Positions 37,671 through 46,435 of a DNA stretch of 64,000 nucleotides are shown here, one piece after another. Both the position numbers and the translations under genes were made by a program. Source of the stretch: Colwellia psychrerythraea (GTDB lineage: Bacteria; Pseudomonadota; Gammaproteobacteria; Enterobacterales; Alteromonadaceae); contig NZ_JQED01000029.1 in the NCBI RefSeq assembly GCF_000764225.1, forward strand, positions 248,001 through 312,000, written 5' to 3'. Below the pieces are notes generated by a model. The model had not been told where the DNA came from. It saw nothing but the letters and a program-made list of their open reading frames with translations, and ran no database searches. Every line of letters begins with the position of its first letter. Positions within the stretch are counted from its first letter, which is position 1.

Positions 37671-38826
37671 GCGAGTTAACATCATCAGCTACCACAATAA
37701 AAAAGATATAGATCAAGCCCCTTCTTCTGCCCCACTTCATGTGTCGATAGCAAATACAACACTAAAAATTGCCACCTTTAACTTGTTTAATTACCTTGAA
37801 CCGCCTAATGCTTTTTATGAGTTTGAGCGCATTTATAGTGCCGAACAATGGGCAAAAAAACAAAAGTGGGTGACTAAATATTTACATGAATTTCAGCCTG
37901 ATATAATTGGATTTCAAGAAGTTTTCAGTGCTGATTCATTAAAAGAATTAGTGGCTGGGCAGGGGTATGCCTATTTTGCAGTAATTGATCAGCCCGATGT
38001 CATTGATGACTTTATTTATCGTAGCCCTGTGGTGGCCATTGCCTCTCGCTATCCTATTGTAGAGGTGGCAGCAGTAAAAACAAATACTGAACTTGCGCAA
38101 GCACTCGGCTTAGCCAATAACTTTTCTTACAGCCGAAAAGTTATCAGAGCAACAGTCGAACTCCCTCATATGGGCAAATGTGATTGTTATGTGGTGCACT
38201 TTAAGTCTAAGCGTCCGATGATTGAAATAGATGAGACAAATAAAAATTGGTCACCAGAAAAAAACATTATTGAAAGCCTAAAAGCAAACGTAGCTGGTGG
38301 TTGGGGCTCAACGATACAACGTGGCAGTGAATCAACATTATTAATGATTGATATGATTGAGCGACGCGAAACGACGGGCAATCCTATGGTATTAATGGGC
38401 GACTTTAATAATACCCTATCAGATGGTGTTTTGAGTCATTTACTGACCAATACCCTGCGTTTTGTTTCAGGCATTGATCGCGATGCATATCTTGCTAAAT
38501 ATTGTTTAAATGACGCGTGGGATTTATTTCAAACAGCAGTTAATAATGAAAAAAGTGAGGTGAGCGAAGTTGATCTTGAGATTAAAAACCTAAGTAGCCG
38601 AGAAGAACAAATAGTGCGTACGCCAACACATTATTTTGGCTCAAGTAGCTCGGTACTGGATTACATTTTATTATCCTGTGAATTTGATGCCAGTTACCAT
38701 GACAGTCTTTATCAAGTCAGTGCATACCACACCTACGATCGCCACTTAATTAATCCTATTTTTGACCGTGATGGTGAAAGCACCGATCATGGTATTGTTT
38801 TAGTGACTTTAACGTTAAGATCTTAA
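37639..38826 (+). CDS. Endonuclease/exonuclease/phosphatase (EEP) family protein
   Basis: 395 residues at most. EEP-fold motifs are LKIATFNLFNYLEPP (Asn), DIIGFQEVF (metal-binding Glu), VLMGDFNNTL (Asp/Asn) and STDHGIVLVTL (catalytic His near the end). The family covers DNases, phosphodiesterases and lipid phosphatases, so the substrate is open; no signal peptide. The start is uncertain: the ATG at 37639 lies in a 12-bp hairpin and has no ribosome binding site, and the next in-frame candidate is a GTG at 37741. It converges on the sugar dehydrogenase gene with only 4 bases between them. Confidence 0.85.
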   Translation: MMRYNCHSSFRRVNIISYHNKKDIDQAPSSAPLHVSIANTTLKIATFNLFNYLEPPNAFYEFERIYSAEQWAKKQKWVTKYLHEFQPDIIGFQEVFSADSLKELVAGQGYAYFAVIDQPDVIDDFIYRSPVVAIASRYPIVEVAAVKTNTELAQALGLANNFSYSRKVIRATVELPHMGKCDCYVVHFKSKRPMIEIDETNKNWSPEKNIIESLKANVAGGWGSTIQRGSESTLLMIDMIERRETTGNPMVLMGDFNNTLSDGVLSHLLTNTLRFVSGIDRDAYLAKYCLNDAWDLFQTAVNNEKSEVSEVDLEIKNLSSREEQIVRTPTHYFGSSSSVLDYILLSCEFDASYHDSLYQVSAYHTYDRHLINPIFDRDGESTDHGIVLVTLTLRS

Positions 38827-38830
38827 CTTG

Positions 38831-40075
38831 TTAAAGTGACTTGTCAGGGATTAACTTAAAAATTCCCTTACCATCTACCGCAACATATACATAACCATCA
38901 GGCCCTTGCTTAATATTTCGTACTCGTGTCAATTCATCTTTAATGACTTCGGCCTTAACCACCTTATTGCCTTCTAAAGTAACCATAACAACCTGACCAA
39001 ACTTTAATGAACCTATCACTATATTACCTTGCCACTCTGGATATTTTTCACTAGTTATAAAGGCCATGCCAGAAGGTGCAATGGAAGGATCCCAATACCA
39101 TAACGGCTGTTCCATGCCTTTCTTTTGAGTTAATTCGGTAATTTCAGTACCAGAGTAATTAATACCATAACTAATGACTGGCCAACCATAGTTTTTACCT
39201 TTGCCGATTAGATTAATTTCATCACCACCACGGGGACCATGTTCATGGGTCCAAATATCGCCAGTTATTGGGTGTTTAACCATGCCCTGTGGATTACGAT
39301 GTCCATATGAATAGATAGCTTTTTTAGCTTCATCATTATTAACAAAGGGGTTGTCATCAGGTATACCGCCATCATCGCGCACTCGATAAATCTTGCCTGC
39401 ATCACGTGTTATATTTTGAGGGTTTTTATCTCTTTGACCTCGATCGCCAATCGAAAAATATAAATCCCCTTCGTTATCAAAAACTAATCGACTACCAAAG
39501 TGGTTGCCTTTATTACCATAAGCCTGTGCGACATAAATATCTTCTTGCTCGGTCAGCGCTTTACCTTGGAGTTTTGCTCGCATTATCGCCGTGCTTTTAT
39601 TGCCATGATGATCAGGCTTGGCATAAGAAAAATATATCCAGCCATTGCTGGCATAGTCTGGATGTACCACTATATCTAGTAGGCCACCTTGACGCCCAAC
39701 CGCTATCTCTGGCAGACCAGAAATGGTTTCAGCAATAACTTTCCCTTTTTTGAGTCTCTTTAACTCACCGTCTCGCAACGTAATTAATAGATCTCCATTT
39801 GGTAACCAAACCATTCCCCAAGGTATACCGGTATCAGCAAGATGTAATTGAGCGGTGATATTTCGCTCAGATTTACTCAGGCTAGTCGGCGCAATATCAA
39901 CGCTATTTGCACAAAAAGGCACAAGAGCACAACTGGTGGTTATCAGTGAAATTTTTCGGACAAACTTAATATTGCCCTTTATTTTGCTCTTTATATTACG
40001 TAATAGTGACATGCTGGTTTTACCAATAGGACGAATTAATATGAAGGGATATTTCATCATAATCAATTTAGCCAT
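38831..40075 (-). CDS. PQQ-dependent aldose sugar dehydrogenase (YliI/Asd-like), exported
   Basis: Up to 414 residues. Six-bladed beta-propeller soluble quinoprotein: LADTGIPWGMVWLPNGDLLI, VGRQGGLLDIVVHPDYA, KIYRVRDDGGIPDDNPF, SYGHRNPQGMVKHP and EHGPRGGDEINLIGKGKNYG all match E. coli YliI. Oxidises aldose sugars in the periplasm using PQQ, which the cell must make or take up. A hydrophobic segment near residues 40-55 (ISLITTSCALVPFCANS) is the export signal, so the real start is probably one of the internal ATGs (for example MSLLRN) rather than the first; undecided. Confidence 0.88.
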   Translation of the reverse strand: MAKLIMMKYPFILIRPIGKTSMSLLRNIKSKIKGNIKFVRKISLITTSCALVPFCANSVDIAPTSLSKSERNITAQLHLADTGIPWGMVWLPNGDLLITLRDGELKRLKKGKVIAETISGLPEIAVGRQGGLLDIVVHPDYASNGWIYFSYAKPDHHGNKSTAIMRAKLQGKALTEQEDIYVAQAYGNKGNHFGSRLVFDNEGDLYFSIGDRGQRDKNPQNITRDAGKIYRVRDDGGIPDDNPFVNNDEAKKAIYSYGHRNPQGMVKHPITGDIWTHEHGPRGGDEINLIGKGKNYGWPVISYGINYSGTEITELTQKKGMEQPLWYWDPSIAPSGMAFITSEKYPEWQGNIVIGSLKFGQVVMVTLEGNKVVKAEVIKDELTRVRNIKQGPDGYVYVAVDGKGIFKLIPDKSL

Positions 40076-40229
40076 AATTTAAAGCAAAACTTGTTACAAG
40101 GAGTGTCAACGGATTAACCTGTGCTTTTAATCTGCACAGGTATCTATTGCATTGTTCGTGGACTAAAGTCTTGTTAGCGAATATAGCAGCGAAAGTCCGA
40201 CAAAAAGCTATTAAATTAATCTATTACGA

Positions 40230-40721
40230 TTAAATGTGGCAAGCTCCCTTGCTGACAATTGACATCGCATTAGCCAATTTTTCTTGGGCAATAAAGCCAC
40301 GTTTTTTCATTATCAAATCGCCTTGAGCAGTAAAGATTAGTGTTGTTGGCGATGCTTGATAACCACCAACTGCTCTCAAAAACTTGCGATCAGCGATAAA
40401 TGCGGGAAGATCTTTATGGTAATGCTTTAACTCCTTTTTTAACTGTCTAGCATTGCCCTTAGTGCCAACTAAGGCAATATTCACTGAATGTCGACATTGC
40501 TTAAAGGCTATTGATAATGTCTTTCCTTGTTTTTTACACCAACTGCAATTAGGTTGATAGATCATAACAATCGTTGCTAAATCATTATCTTCTCTACTGT
40601 TTTCTACTCCGTGGGCGTTTAGTGATTTCAGTGAAAACGGTGTCGCTTGCACCTCACTAAACAAAATAACAGTAGCTAATAATAGTGCTATTACTAAGTA
40701 AAATTTATTTAAAAAACACAT
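40230..40721 (-). CDS. Exported thioredoxin-fold protein paired with the TonB receptor
   Basis: 163 residues. Signal peptide ending VQA at about residue 26, then a thioredoxin-like fold with the active-site CSWC (C59, C62) in IYQPNCSWCKKQG and the cis-Pro region ASPTTLIF. It follows the TonB receptor gene after 46 bases on the same strand and is probably co-transcribed. The receptor has its own CxxC in the plug (CSMC, C92 and C95), so the protein may reduce or metallate that site in the periplasm; this is inference. Confidence 0.8.
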   Translation of the reverse strand: MCFLNKFYLVIALLLATVILFSEVQATPFSLKSLNAHGVENSREDNDLATIVMIYQPNCSWCKKQGKTLSIAFKQCRHSVNIALVGTKGNARQLKKELKHYHKDLPAFIADRKFLRAVGGYQASPTTLIFTAQGDLIMKKRGFIAQEKLANAMSIVSKGACHI

Positions 40722-40767
40722 ATCAACTAATCACTATCATGCTAGACATGCCAAAAGATAAAGTAAG

Positions 40768-42903
40768 CTACAATTTAATTTCTACGCCTGCATACATTTC
40801 TCGACCGTGTAGAGCGCCATAAATATAGGCAACATCATAACCCCCTTCTGCGTCATAAAATAATGGCGTATCACCATCATCAATTTGGGTCTGCTCAAAT
40901 ATATTGGACACACCTGCATAAATCTTAGTATGTTCAGTTAGTTGATATTGAACTTTAATGTCTGACATCGAAAAAGACTTACCCACCAATGTTTTTACCG
41001 TACTGGCGTCGTTCAGCTTGTTATAACCTTCATAACCATAGTCGCTTAAGTTTTTTTCACCAAACCATACTGTTGACCAAAAAACTTTCAAATTATCTTT
41101 CTCATACTGAAGCTCTATGCTGGCACGCTCTTCTACCGGTGCAATGGCATAAGAAGATTTAAAAGCATCATCATAATTGAATTTTTCAAGACCAATATTC
41201 ACAGTGAAGTTTTCAGTAAGGTTATAACCAAGTGTAATATCAAAAGTGGTAACTGAGGCACTTTCTTCTAATTGAGTCAATAATGGCACACCGTCTGCGG
41301 TTTCTTCTAAGCTGGCTAAGTTATCTACACTAGAGTGAGCCAATGATGCTGTGATAGCGACGGTTTCAGTATCGTAACTTAATGAGTAGCTGGCTGATAA
41401 GGACTCTTCAAGTGAGTTAATATCAATCTGATAACCTAATTCAGTATCTAAAATACCGTGATCTGTTTCAAAGAATGATAAAGGCGCTCGATAACCACGA
41501 CCCGTTGAAAAGCGAGAGGTTAATTCGTCGGTATGGAAATAACGTAAATCTAAGCGGGGAGCAATAAAAGTTTCTTCAACCTCAGTACCTACTTTTTCAG
41601 GATCAACGAAATCAGCGGTGATTTGGTCGATACGCAAAGCAATAGCAACCTCTAGTACTTCCAGTGGTGTCCAAGTATCTTGAAAGAAAATGCCTGTAGT
41701 CTCGTAATCAAACCCATCACTTTGATAAGCTGCAACCGCTTCTAATGCTTCGGTAGAGGAACGCATTTCTTCATGTCGAGTATCAGCACCAAAGGTAATG
41801 AAGTGCTTGTCAGATAGTTCCATATCAATTTTGGCTCTTGCATACCACATGGTATCTTCTGCCTGGTAATCTATACCTTCATAAAAAGAGTCTTGTAAAT
41901 GATTTGCATAACTGACAGCAAACTCTGCGACAGTATAGTCACTGACCTCTGTCAGGTATTTTACATAAGCTTCATCGCGAGAAGTATCAATCCACTCAGT
42001 AGTTTCCCATGGCTTACCTAGATATTGCTTTCTAACATCATCATCTTCAAACAAATGCTCAGAGGCTTGTTTATCATAACCCGCAAGTGCTGCACCAATG
42101 GAGTCCACTTGCCCACCTAGAATAGGTCCGCCAAAAATTTCAGACTTTACTTTAGAGATACGAATTTGCACATTGCTGCTATCAGAAATATCTTGGGTAA
42201 TAAAGCTTGTAAAAGAAAAGTTTTCAATAAAAGGCGCTTCACTGACGCCATTATCATCATGATCTTCCTGATCTTGTTTATCATATTGCCCTATAAAGGT
42301 CATGCCTGTTTTGCCATCATCAGAAATACCTGTAGCCATAGCTTTCATTGCAGTAAAGTCATGAGAACCTTTAGCAATATCAAAACTCGCAGTATTTTCA
42401 TAAGCTTCTTTGGTGATGATATTAACAGTACCGCCAATTGCTTCAGGAGCAATCAATGAGGCCCCTGCTCCACGAGCGACTTCAATTCTATCAACCCCCG
42501 TAGTCGCAATTGCATCTACGGCATAAAAGCCAGAAATCAAGGTATGAGTAGGTAATCCATCAACTAATATGGTGGTATGTTCACCTTTCATACCATTAAG
42601 CATAATGCGCTTAACGCCACACATAGAGCACTCATTTGAGACATTAACACCTGGCTCATTATTAATTGCAGCGGTGAGACTTAAGGCATTTTTATTTTCT
42701 ATCGTGATTGCATCTAAAACTTCAGTTTGCTGAATGACATCTTTTAGTCGACCCGCTTGATCTAATTTTTGTCTTAAACTTCTAATTTCAATCACTTCAG
42801 TATTATCGTCAGCTGCAGCCGCTTCTTCAGCAAAGGCTACGCTCGTTGAAACTAGCGGGTATATTGTCGCGAGGGCAAGGTATAACGGTGAAAATATTCT
42901 CAT
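40768..42903 (-). CDS. TonB-dependent receptor with a CxxC in the plug domain
   Basis: 711 residues from MRIFSPLYLA (ATG 42901-42903, AAAGAGC ribosome binding site); an upstream in-frame ATG at 42975 gives an implausible extension. Signal peptide ending VAFA at about residue 25. The plug domain (about 40-170) reads GVNVSNECSMCGVKRIMLNG, then TTILVDGLPTHTLISGFYAV and VDRIEVARGAGASLIAPEAI; the barrel ends in REMYAGVEIKL. The cysteine pair C92/C95 is uncommon in siderophore receptors and recalls receptors suspected in metal or cofactor uptake. The ligand is unknown. No Fur box that I trust lies upstream. Confidence 0.9.
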   Translation of the reverse strand: MRIFSPLYLALATIYPLVSTSVAFAEEAAAADDNTEVIEIRSLRQKLDQAGRLKDVIQQTEVLDAITIENKNALSLTAAINNEPGVNVSNECSMCGVKRIMLNGMKGEHTTILVDGLPTHTLISGFYAVDAIATTGVDRIEVARGAGASLIAPEAIGGTVNIITKEAYENTASFDIAKGSHDFTAMKAMATGISDDGKTGMTFIGQYDKQDQEDHDDNGVSEAPFIENFSFTSFITQDISDSSNVQIRISKVKSEIFGGPILGGQVDSIGAALAGYDKQASEHLFEDDDVRKQYLGKPWETTEWIDTSRDEAYVKYLTEVSDYTVAEFAVSYANHLQDSFYEGIDYQAEDTMWYARAKIDMELSDKHFITFGADTRHEEMRSSTEALEAVAAYQSDGFDYETTGIFFQDTWTPLEVLEVAIALRIDQITADFVDPEKVGTEVEETFIAPRLDLRYFHTDELTSRFSTGRGYRAPLSFFETDHGILDTELGYQIDINSLEESLSASYSLSYDTETVAITASLAHSSVDNLASLEETADGVPLLTQLEESASVTTFDITLGYNLTENFTVNIGLEKFNYDDAFKSSYAIAPVEERASIELQYEKDNLKVFWSTVWFGEKNLSDYGYEGYNKLNDASTVKTLVGKSFSMSDIKVQYQLTEHTKIYAGVSNIFEQTQIDDGDTPLFYDAEGGYDVAYIYGALHGREMYAGVEIKL

Positions 42904-43176
42904 GTAAAGCTCTTTATAGTGGCAGATAAATGTCAAATCAACTTGAACGCTATTGTGAATGATTCGCACTACCACTTACTTGATCGATGTCAAACTTTGT
43001 AACAATTAATTACAGCGGTTCATATGTTTAAGTTTGACTATGAGTTTGAGTGAATGGCTATATGAGAAAGGGAATGATCGAGATAATGGCTACCTCATCG
43101 GAACGAAAGACCTCTGCTTAATTTACCTTTCACGTAAAGTTAACCAAAGGTCTTCCTGTTATTCAGCTATAGTTTT

Positions 43177-44727
43177 TTATGATTTGGTTACCACTTCTTT
43201 AACAGCCAAATCTTGCATAGCGATTTGGGTTATCAAGTTGCTAACTCTTAGGGGTAAACCTCTAATTGACTGGTTTTGGGCGTGCAAGCCTTCAACTAAT
43301 GCCGTGCAACTATCAACTAATGAGTCACTGTAAGCAAAACCTATCAAGGCAACTAGTTTGACCATCGCCACTTCATCAAGCATCTTGCTTGTTTCGTCTT
43401 GCTGATCATAAACTATATTCACCAACTCAATAGTGCTAACGAGTTTTTCCATTCGTGGATTTAGCCGATGTAACGCCGCAGCTCTGTTGCTCGCAGCTCT
43501 ATCAACAAGTTCTTTACTTGCCACTAAGCCATCCCGAGGTTTCCTGCGAATGACAGGTGATTTTCTTTTGACAATCTTTCGCTCGATTGAATCATCATAG
43601 GTAAACTCACCATCGACAAACTGGCCTATATTAGTCACGCTTAACCGCTCAGCCATTATCGCAGCAGATTTTGAAGTTTTACGGGTAAAGTCTCTATAAT
43701 CTTCAGCAAAACCATGGGTCGAAATACATTGCGCTAAGTCCAGTATCAGGGCATCAGTTTTACCTTTTGATGCACGTAAACACCTACCAATAATCTGTAA
43801 ATACAAGCGTAATATCTTGGTTGGTCGTGCTAAAACAACACAATCAGTCGTCGGATCATCAAAGCCAATGGTTAACATAGACATATTAATAATTAGCCTA
43901 ACTTCGTTTGATTTATACCGACGTATACTTTCATCATTCTCTTCAGAAGAGCGCTGAGAGTGAACACGCTCATGGTCAACACCGAGTAAATCAAAAGCCT
44001 CGGACAAGGATTCTACATGGTTGATAGAGTTAGCAAATAGCATAACCTTTCGTCCTTGAGACAATGCATCATCAAGGGTTTGCTGTGCCACTAACGAGCA
44101 ATGTTCAAGCAAAATAAGATCTAAACCTGAAACACTAAAGTCACCTCGATACATTTTTACGGCGCTATAATCTATCTCTTGAGAAAGGCTGGGTACTTTA
44201 TAAACAGGCTTAGCCAATTCCCCCAACTCAATTAACTGTCTTGTGGTTGTTTCTTCAATGAGTTCCATCGATTTATCAATATAAACACCTAATCTATCGA
44301 TGGGTGTTGCGGTAAGCCCTATGATCAAATCAGGAGATAACTCTTCACGCATAGCAATATAAACGCCCCCCATACAGCCAACGTGATATTCATCTCGCAG
44401 CAAAACATCACATTGTATGTTTAAGTGCTTTCGCCGACTATATGATTGCTCCATTACCAAGGTAACATCACCGCCAGCAATATACTTATAGCCTGACTTT
44501 ACGACACTAACTGACAATCCATTGACATTGAGGGTATTCAGTAATTGAGGAACCAGTGCCGCATTACGTAAACTAATGACAACTTTTTTATCGGGCATTG
44601 CTTGGCATAATTTAAGTATACAAATACTCTTACCGCCCCCTGTTGGTAAGGCAATAATTGAGTTAACACCTGCATCAATAGCCTTACGAACGCTGTTTAT
44701 CTGATAATCTTTTTCTAATACCTGCAT
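43177..44727 (-). CDS. RadD-like superfamily 2 DEAD/DEAH-box helicase
   Basis: 516 residues. Walker A LPTGGGKS at 27-34, motif II DEYH at 112-115 (DEAH in most relatives), motif III GLTATP, and motif VI QIIGRCLRASKGK. The layout and the C-terminal extension resemble RadD (YejH) of E. coli, involved in DNA repair and recombination. The name is tentative because motif II is variant and the C-terminal region of about 180 residues is divergent. Monocistronic, with a 756-base gap upstream. Confidence 0.8.
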   Translation of the reverse strand: MQVLEKDYQINSVRKAIDAGVNSIIALPTGGGKSICILKLCQAMPDKKVVISLRNAALVPQLLNTLNVNGLSVSVVKSGYKYIAGGDVTLVMEQSYSRRKHLNIQCDVLLRDEYHVGCMGGVYIAMREELSPDLIIGLTATPIDRLGVYIDKSMELIEETTTRQLIELGELAKPVYKVPSLSQEIDYSAVKMYRGDFSVSGLDLILLEHCSLVAQQTLDDALSQGRKVMLFANSINHVESLSEAFDLLGVDHERVHSQRSSEENDESIRRYKSNEVRLIINMSMLTIGFDDPTTDCVVLARPTKILRLYLQIIGRCLRASKGKTDALILDLAQCISTHGFAEDYRDFTRKTSKSAAIMAERLSVTNIGQFVDGEFTYDDSIERKIVKRKSPVIRRKPRDGLVASKELVDRAASNRAAALHRLNPRMEKLVSTIELVNIVYDQQDETSKMLDEVAMVKLVALIGFAYSDSLVDSCTALVEGLHAQNQSIRGLPLRVSNLITQIAMQDLAVKEVVTKS

Positions 44728-45080
44728 GCCATACTACTCGGGCTTGTTTTAGTGTTTATCTGGTAAAATCCAGTCAGTGATATGTCTACTTTGCTCATAA
44801 CATTTTCCCGCTTCAACAAAATTTATAGCTAATAAAATACAAACCTTTTTGAAAGGGGGCATCATTATATACCTAAACTACTGCAAGATGCAGAAATGAG
44901 CATGACTAAAGAGCTATTTAACTACAGATCAAGATCGAGATCATAGATAGTTAATTGTTAGGTTTGACTTTTTGCATATTTCTTCCCCAATAAGAAGCCT
45001 TATTTTTTATTGCTAAGTCGAGTCAAAACACAAGTGCTAACAGCAAGTTAACTGTATCTTATTACGATTTTATCAACTAC
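44728..45080. other. Intergenic stretch between the helicase gene and the nodT-like repeat
   Basis: 353 bases that contain the helicase promoter. I see no gene; the repeat copy starts at 45081. Confidence 0.4.
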
Positions 45081-45225
45081 TTAACCTTCACTTACCCCCT
45101 ACTTTGCTCCACTTAAATCACATTTGATTAATTTGAGTTTAACAGTGAAGTTTTATCCGTTATTGCTTTAAGTGATTAGTGATCTTCTTATCAGCACATG
45201 TGCAACCTTCGAAGACTTTGCTTAT
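45081..45225 (+). repeat. Left copy of the nodT promoter-and-5'-end duplication
   Basis: Aligns without gaps to 49865-50009; I count about 17 differences in 145 bases (about 88% identity). It includes the TTAACC direct-repeat region and the first codons of nodT, and weaker likeness continues a little further. The PEP-CTERM and TPR genes lie between the two copies. Confidence 0.85.
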
Positions 45226-45240
45226 AATAAAGCTGCATAA
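45145..45240 (+). pseudogene. Dead 5' fragment of a nodT-like outer-membrane factor gene
   Basis: Read from the GTG equivalent to the nodT start, it gives VKFYPLLL, a stop, then VISDLLISTCATFEDFAYNK and two stops. This is colinear with VKFYPLFLSVISALLISACS and TFEDVTYD of the intact nodT protein. An in-frame stop and loss of everything beyond about 30 codons make it a relic. Confidence 0.8.
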
Positions 45241-45296
45241 TAAACGGCTTTTAAATATCAGTGGTAAATAGATAGCGCCATAAAGCTCAGAATTAT

Positions 45297-45315
45297 TTTG
45301 TAAATATGATACAAA
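45297..45315. promoter_or_regulatory. Dyad upstream of the sigma-54 promoter, possible activator site
   Basis: TTTGTA-N7-TACAAA, centred about 126 bases before the -24/-12 element. Distance suits an enhancer-binding protein such as PrsR, but the sequence alone does not prove it. Confidence 0.3.
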
Positions 45316-45429
45316 CTGAGAGAAATATCATATAATTATTACCAACAATTTTGTCCGTTTTTTTTACACAAAAAAATCCACCTACTAATTACTATTCATA
45401 ACCAACTGTTATTAAAGTAATTTAAAAAA

Positions 45430-45446
45430 ACGGTACATTTATTGCT
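45430..45446 (+). promoter_or_regulatory. Sigma-54 (-24/-12) promoter of the PEP-CTERM gene
   Basis: ACGGTACATTTATTGCT has GG and GC separated by exactly 10 bases (GG 45432-45433, GC 45444-45445), with GGTAC and TTGC matching the TGGYAC-N5-TTGC consensus. The expected transcription start is about 45457, before the GGAG ribosome binding site at 45474 and the ATG at 45484. PEP-CTERM systems commonly carry PrsK/PrsR, a sensor and sigma-54 activator, which supports the call. Confidence 0.7.
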
Positions 45447-45483
45447 TTTTAACTTTATCTTTTAGATCTCACTTGGAGTCATT

Positions 45484-46275
45484 ATGTTGTTAAATATTAA
45501 AAAATGGAGTTTAACAGGACTTCTTATTCTTTCTTCCTCAATTGCTTATGCTGATACTACCACGGCAAGTTTTAGTGGTGTTTCTGGCTCATCAAGTAAC
45601 ATAACCAATTTTTCCCTATCTGTTGATGGTGTTAATATTAACGTGTCTGGATGGTCTGACACTAGAAGTCGTTCTAATGATGGCCCAGGGGACGGTACCA
45701 TTCAGATAGCAAGAGACTTAAACAAGTATAGTAACGGCTGGGGAATAACAAATAGAGATGAAGGTGGCGGTAGTCCAAGTCACTCGGCCAATAATACTGG
45801 GAATGATTATGATTTTTTCTTACTGTCATTTTCTGAAGTCGTTTCACTAACCAAAGCCACCTATAGTTGGGTATATGGTAGTACTGGCCAAAACCAAGTT
45901 AGCGTTGCTGCTCTGGACCCCAACGATTTTACAGGTAATGGCAGCCTACATAATAAGACTTGGTCAGGTATTAAAACTGATAACACTTTAAGTTCTGATT
46001 ATGCACAAATGGAGAAGTCAGGAGGTTATTTTACCAATTTTGCAGGCACAAATGTTGACAACGAATTCTCAACTCACTGGTTAATTGGATCACTAAATTC
46101 AGTATTTGGTGGTAATAAGGATATGGAAAGAAACGATGGAATGAAACTAGCTAGTGTAAGCTTCGATAAACAAGAGCCTGTTGGACCAGCTTCTATTCCA
46201 GAGCCAAGCTCAATTCTTCTATTCTGTTTAGCTATAATGGGATTAACGGCATCAAATCGTCGTAAAATAAAATAG
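45484..46275 (+). CDS. PEP-CTERM anchored exported protein
   Basis: 263 residues. Signal peptide (1-23, ending AYA), a Ser/Asn/Gly-rich beta domain of about 200 residues, and a classical PEP-CTERM tail starting PEPSSILLFCLAIMGLTA at 239, followed by the basic NRRKIK. Such tails are cut by an exosortase in the inner membrane and the protein is exported, often into extracellular polymeric matrix. No exosortase gene is in the window, so it must be elsewhere. Start after GGAG; a strong terminator follows. Confidence 0.9.
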   Translation: MLLNIKKWSLTGLLILSSSIAYADTTTASFSGVSGSSSNITNFSLSVDGVNINVSGWSDTRSRSNDGPGDGTIQIARDLNKYSNGWGITNRDEGGGSPSHSANNTGNDYDFFLLSFSEVVSLTKATYSWVYGSTGQNQVSVAALDPNDFTGNGSLHNKTWSGIKTDNTLSSDYAQMEKSGGYFTNFAGTNVDNEFSTHWLIGSLNSVFGGNKDMERNDGMKLASVSFDKQEPVGPASIPEPSSILLFCLAIMGLTASNRRKIK

Positions 46276-46291
46276 CTCTAAATCTCTCTCT

Positions 46292-46321
46292 AAAAAAAGA
46301 TGGCCGTGGCCATCTTTTTTT
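46292..46321 (+). terminator. Rho-independent terminator of the PEP-CTERM gene
   Basis: AAAAAAAGATGGCC (46292-46305) pairs with GGCCATCTTTTTTT (46308-46321): a GC core flanked by an A run and a T run. Strong, and able to act on both strands. Confidence 0.9.
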
Positions 46322-46435
46322 GTTTATTATTTAACATTATACCAAGTAAATGAATTATATCGCCGACAAACTTTCATTTAATTGTTATATAGTTAGAATT
46401 AAAGTCATAAACATTACCTAATTAATTGGACAGAC

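Noticed and set aside
42904..43020. Fur-like dyad (GTGAATGATTCGCAC) before the CxxC TonB receptor
   Set aside because: Symmetry is imperfect and agreement with the Fur consensus is poor, unlike the box at 9861-9875.
43034..43333. 99-codon open frame antisense to the helicase C-terminus
   Set aside because: Overlaps well-supported coding sequence on the other strand; shadow frame.
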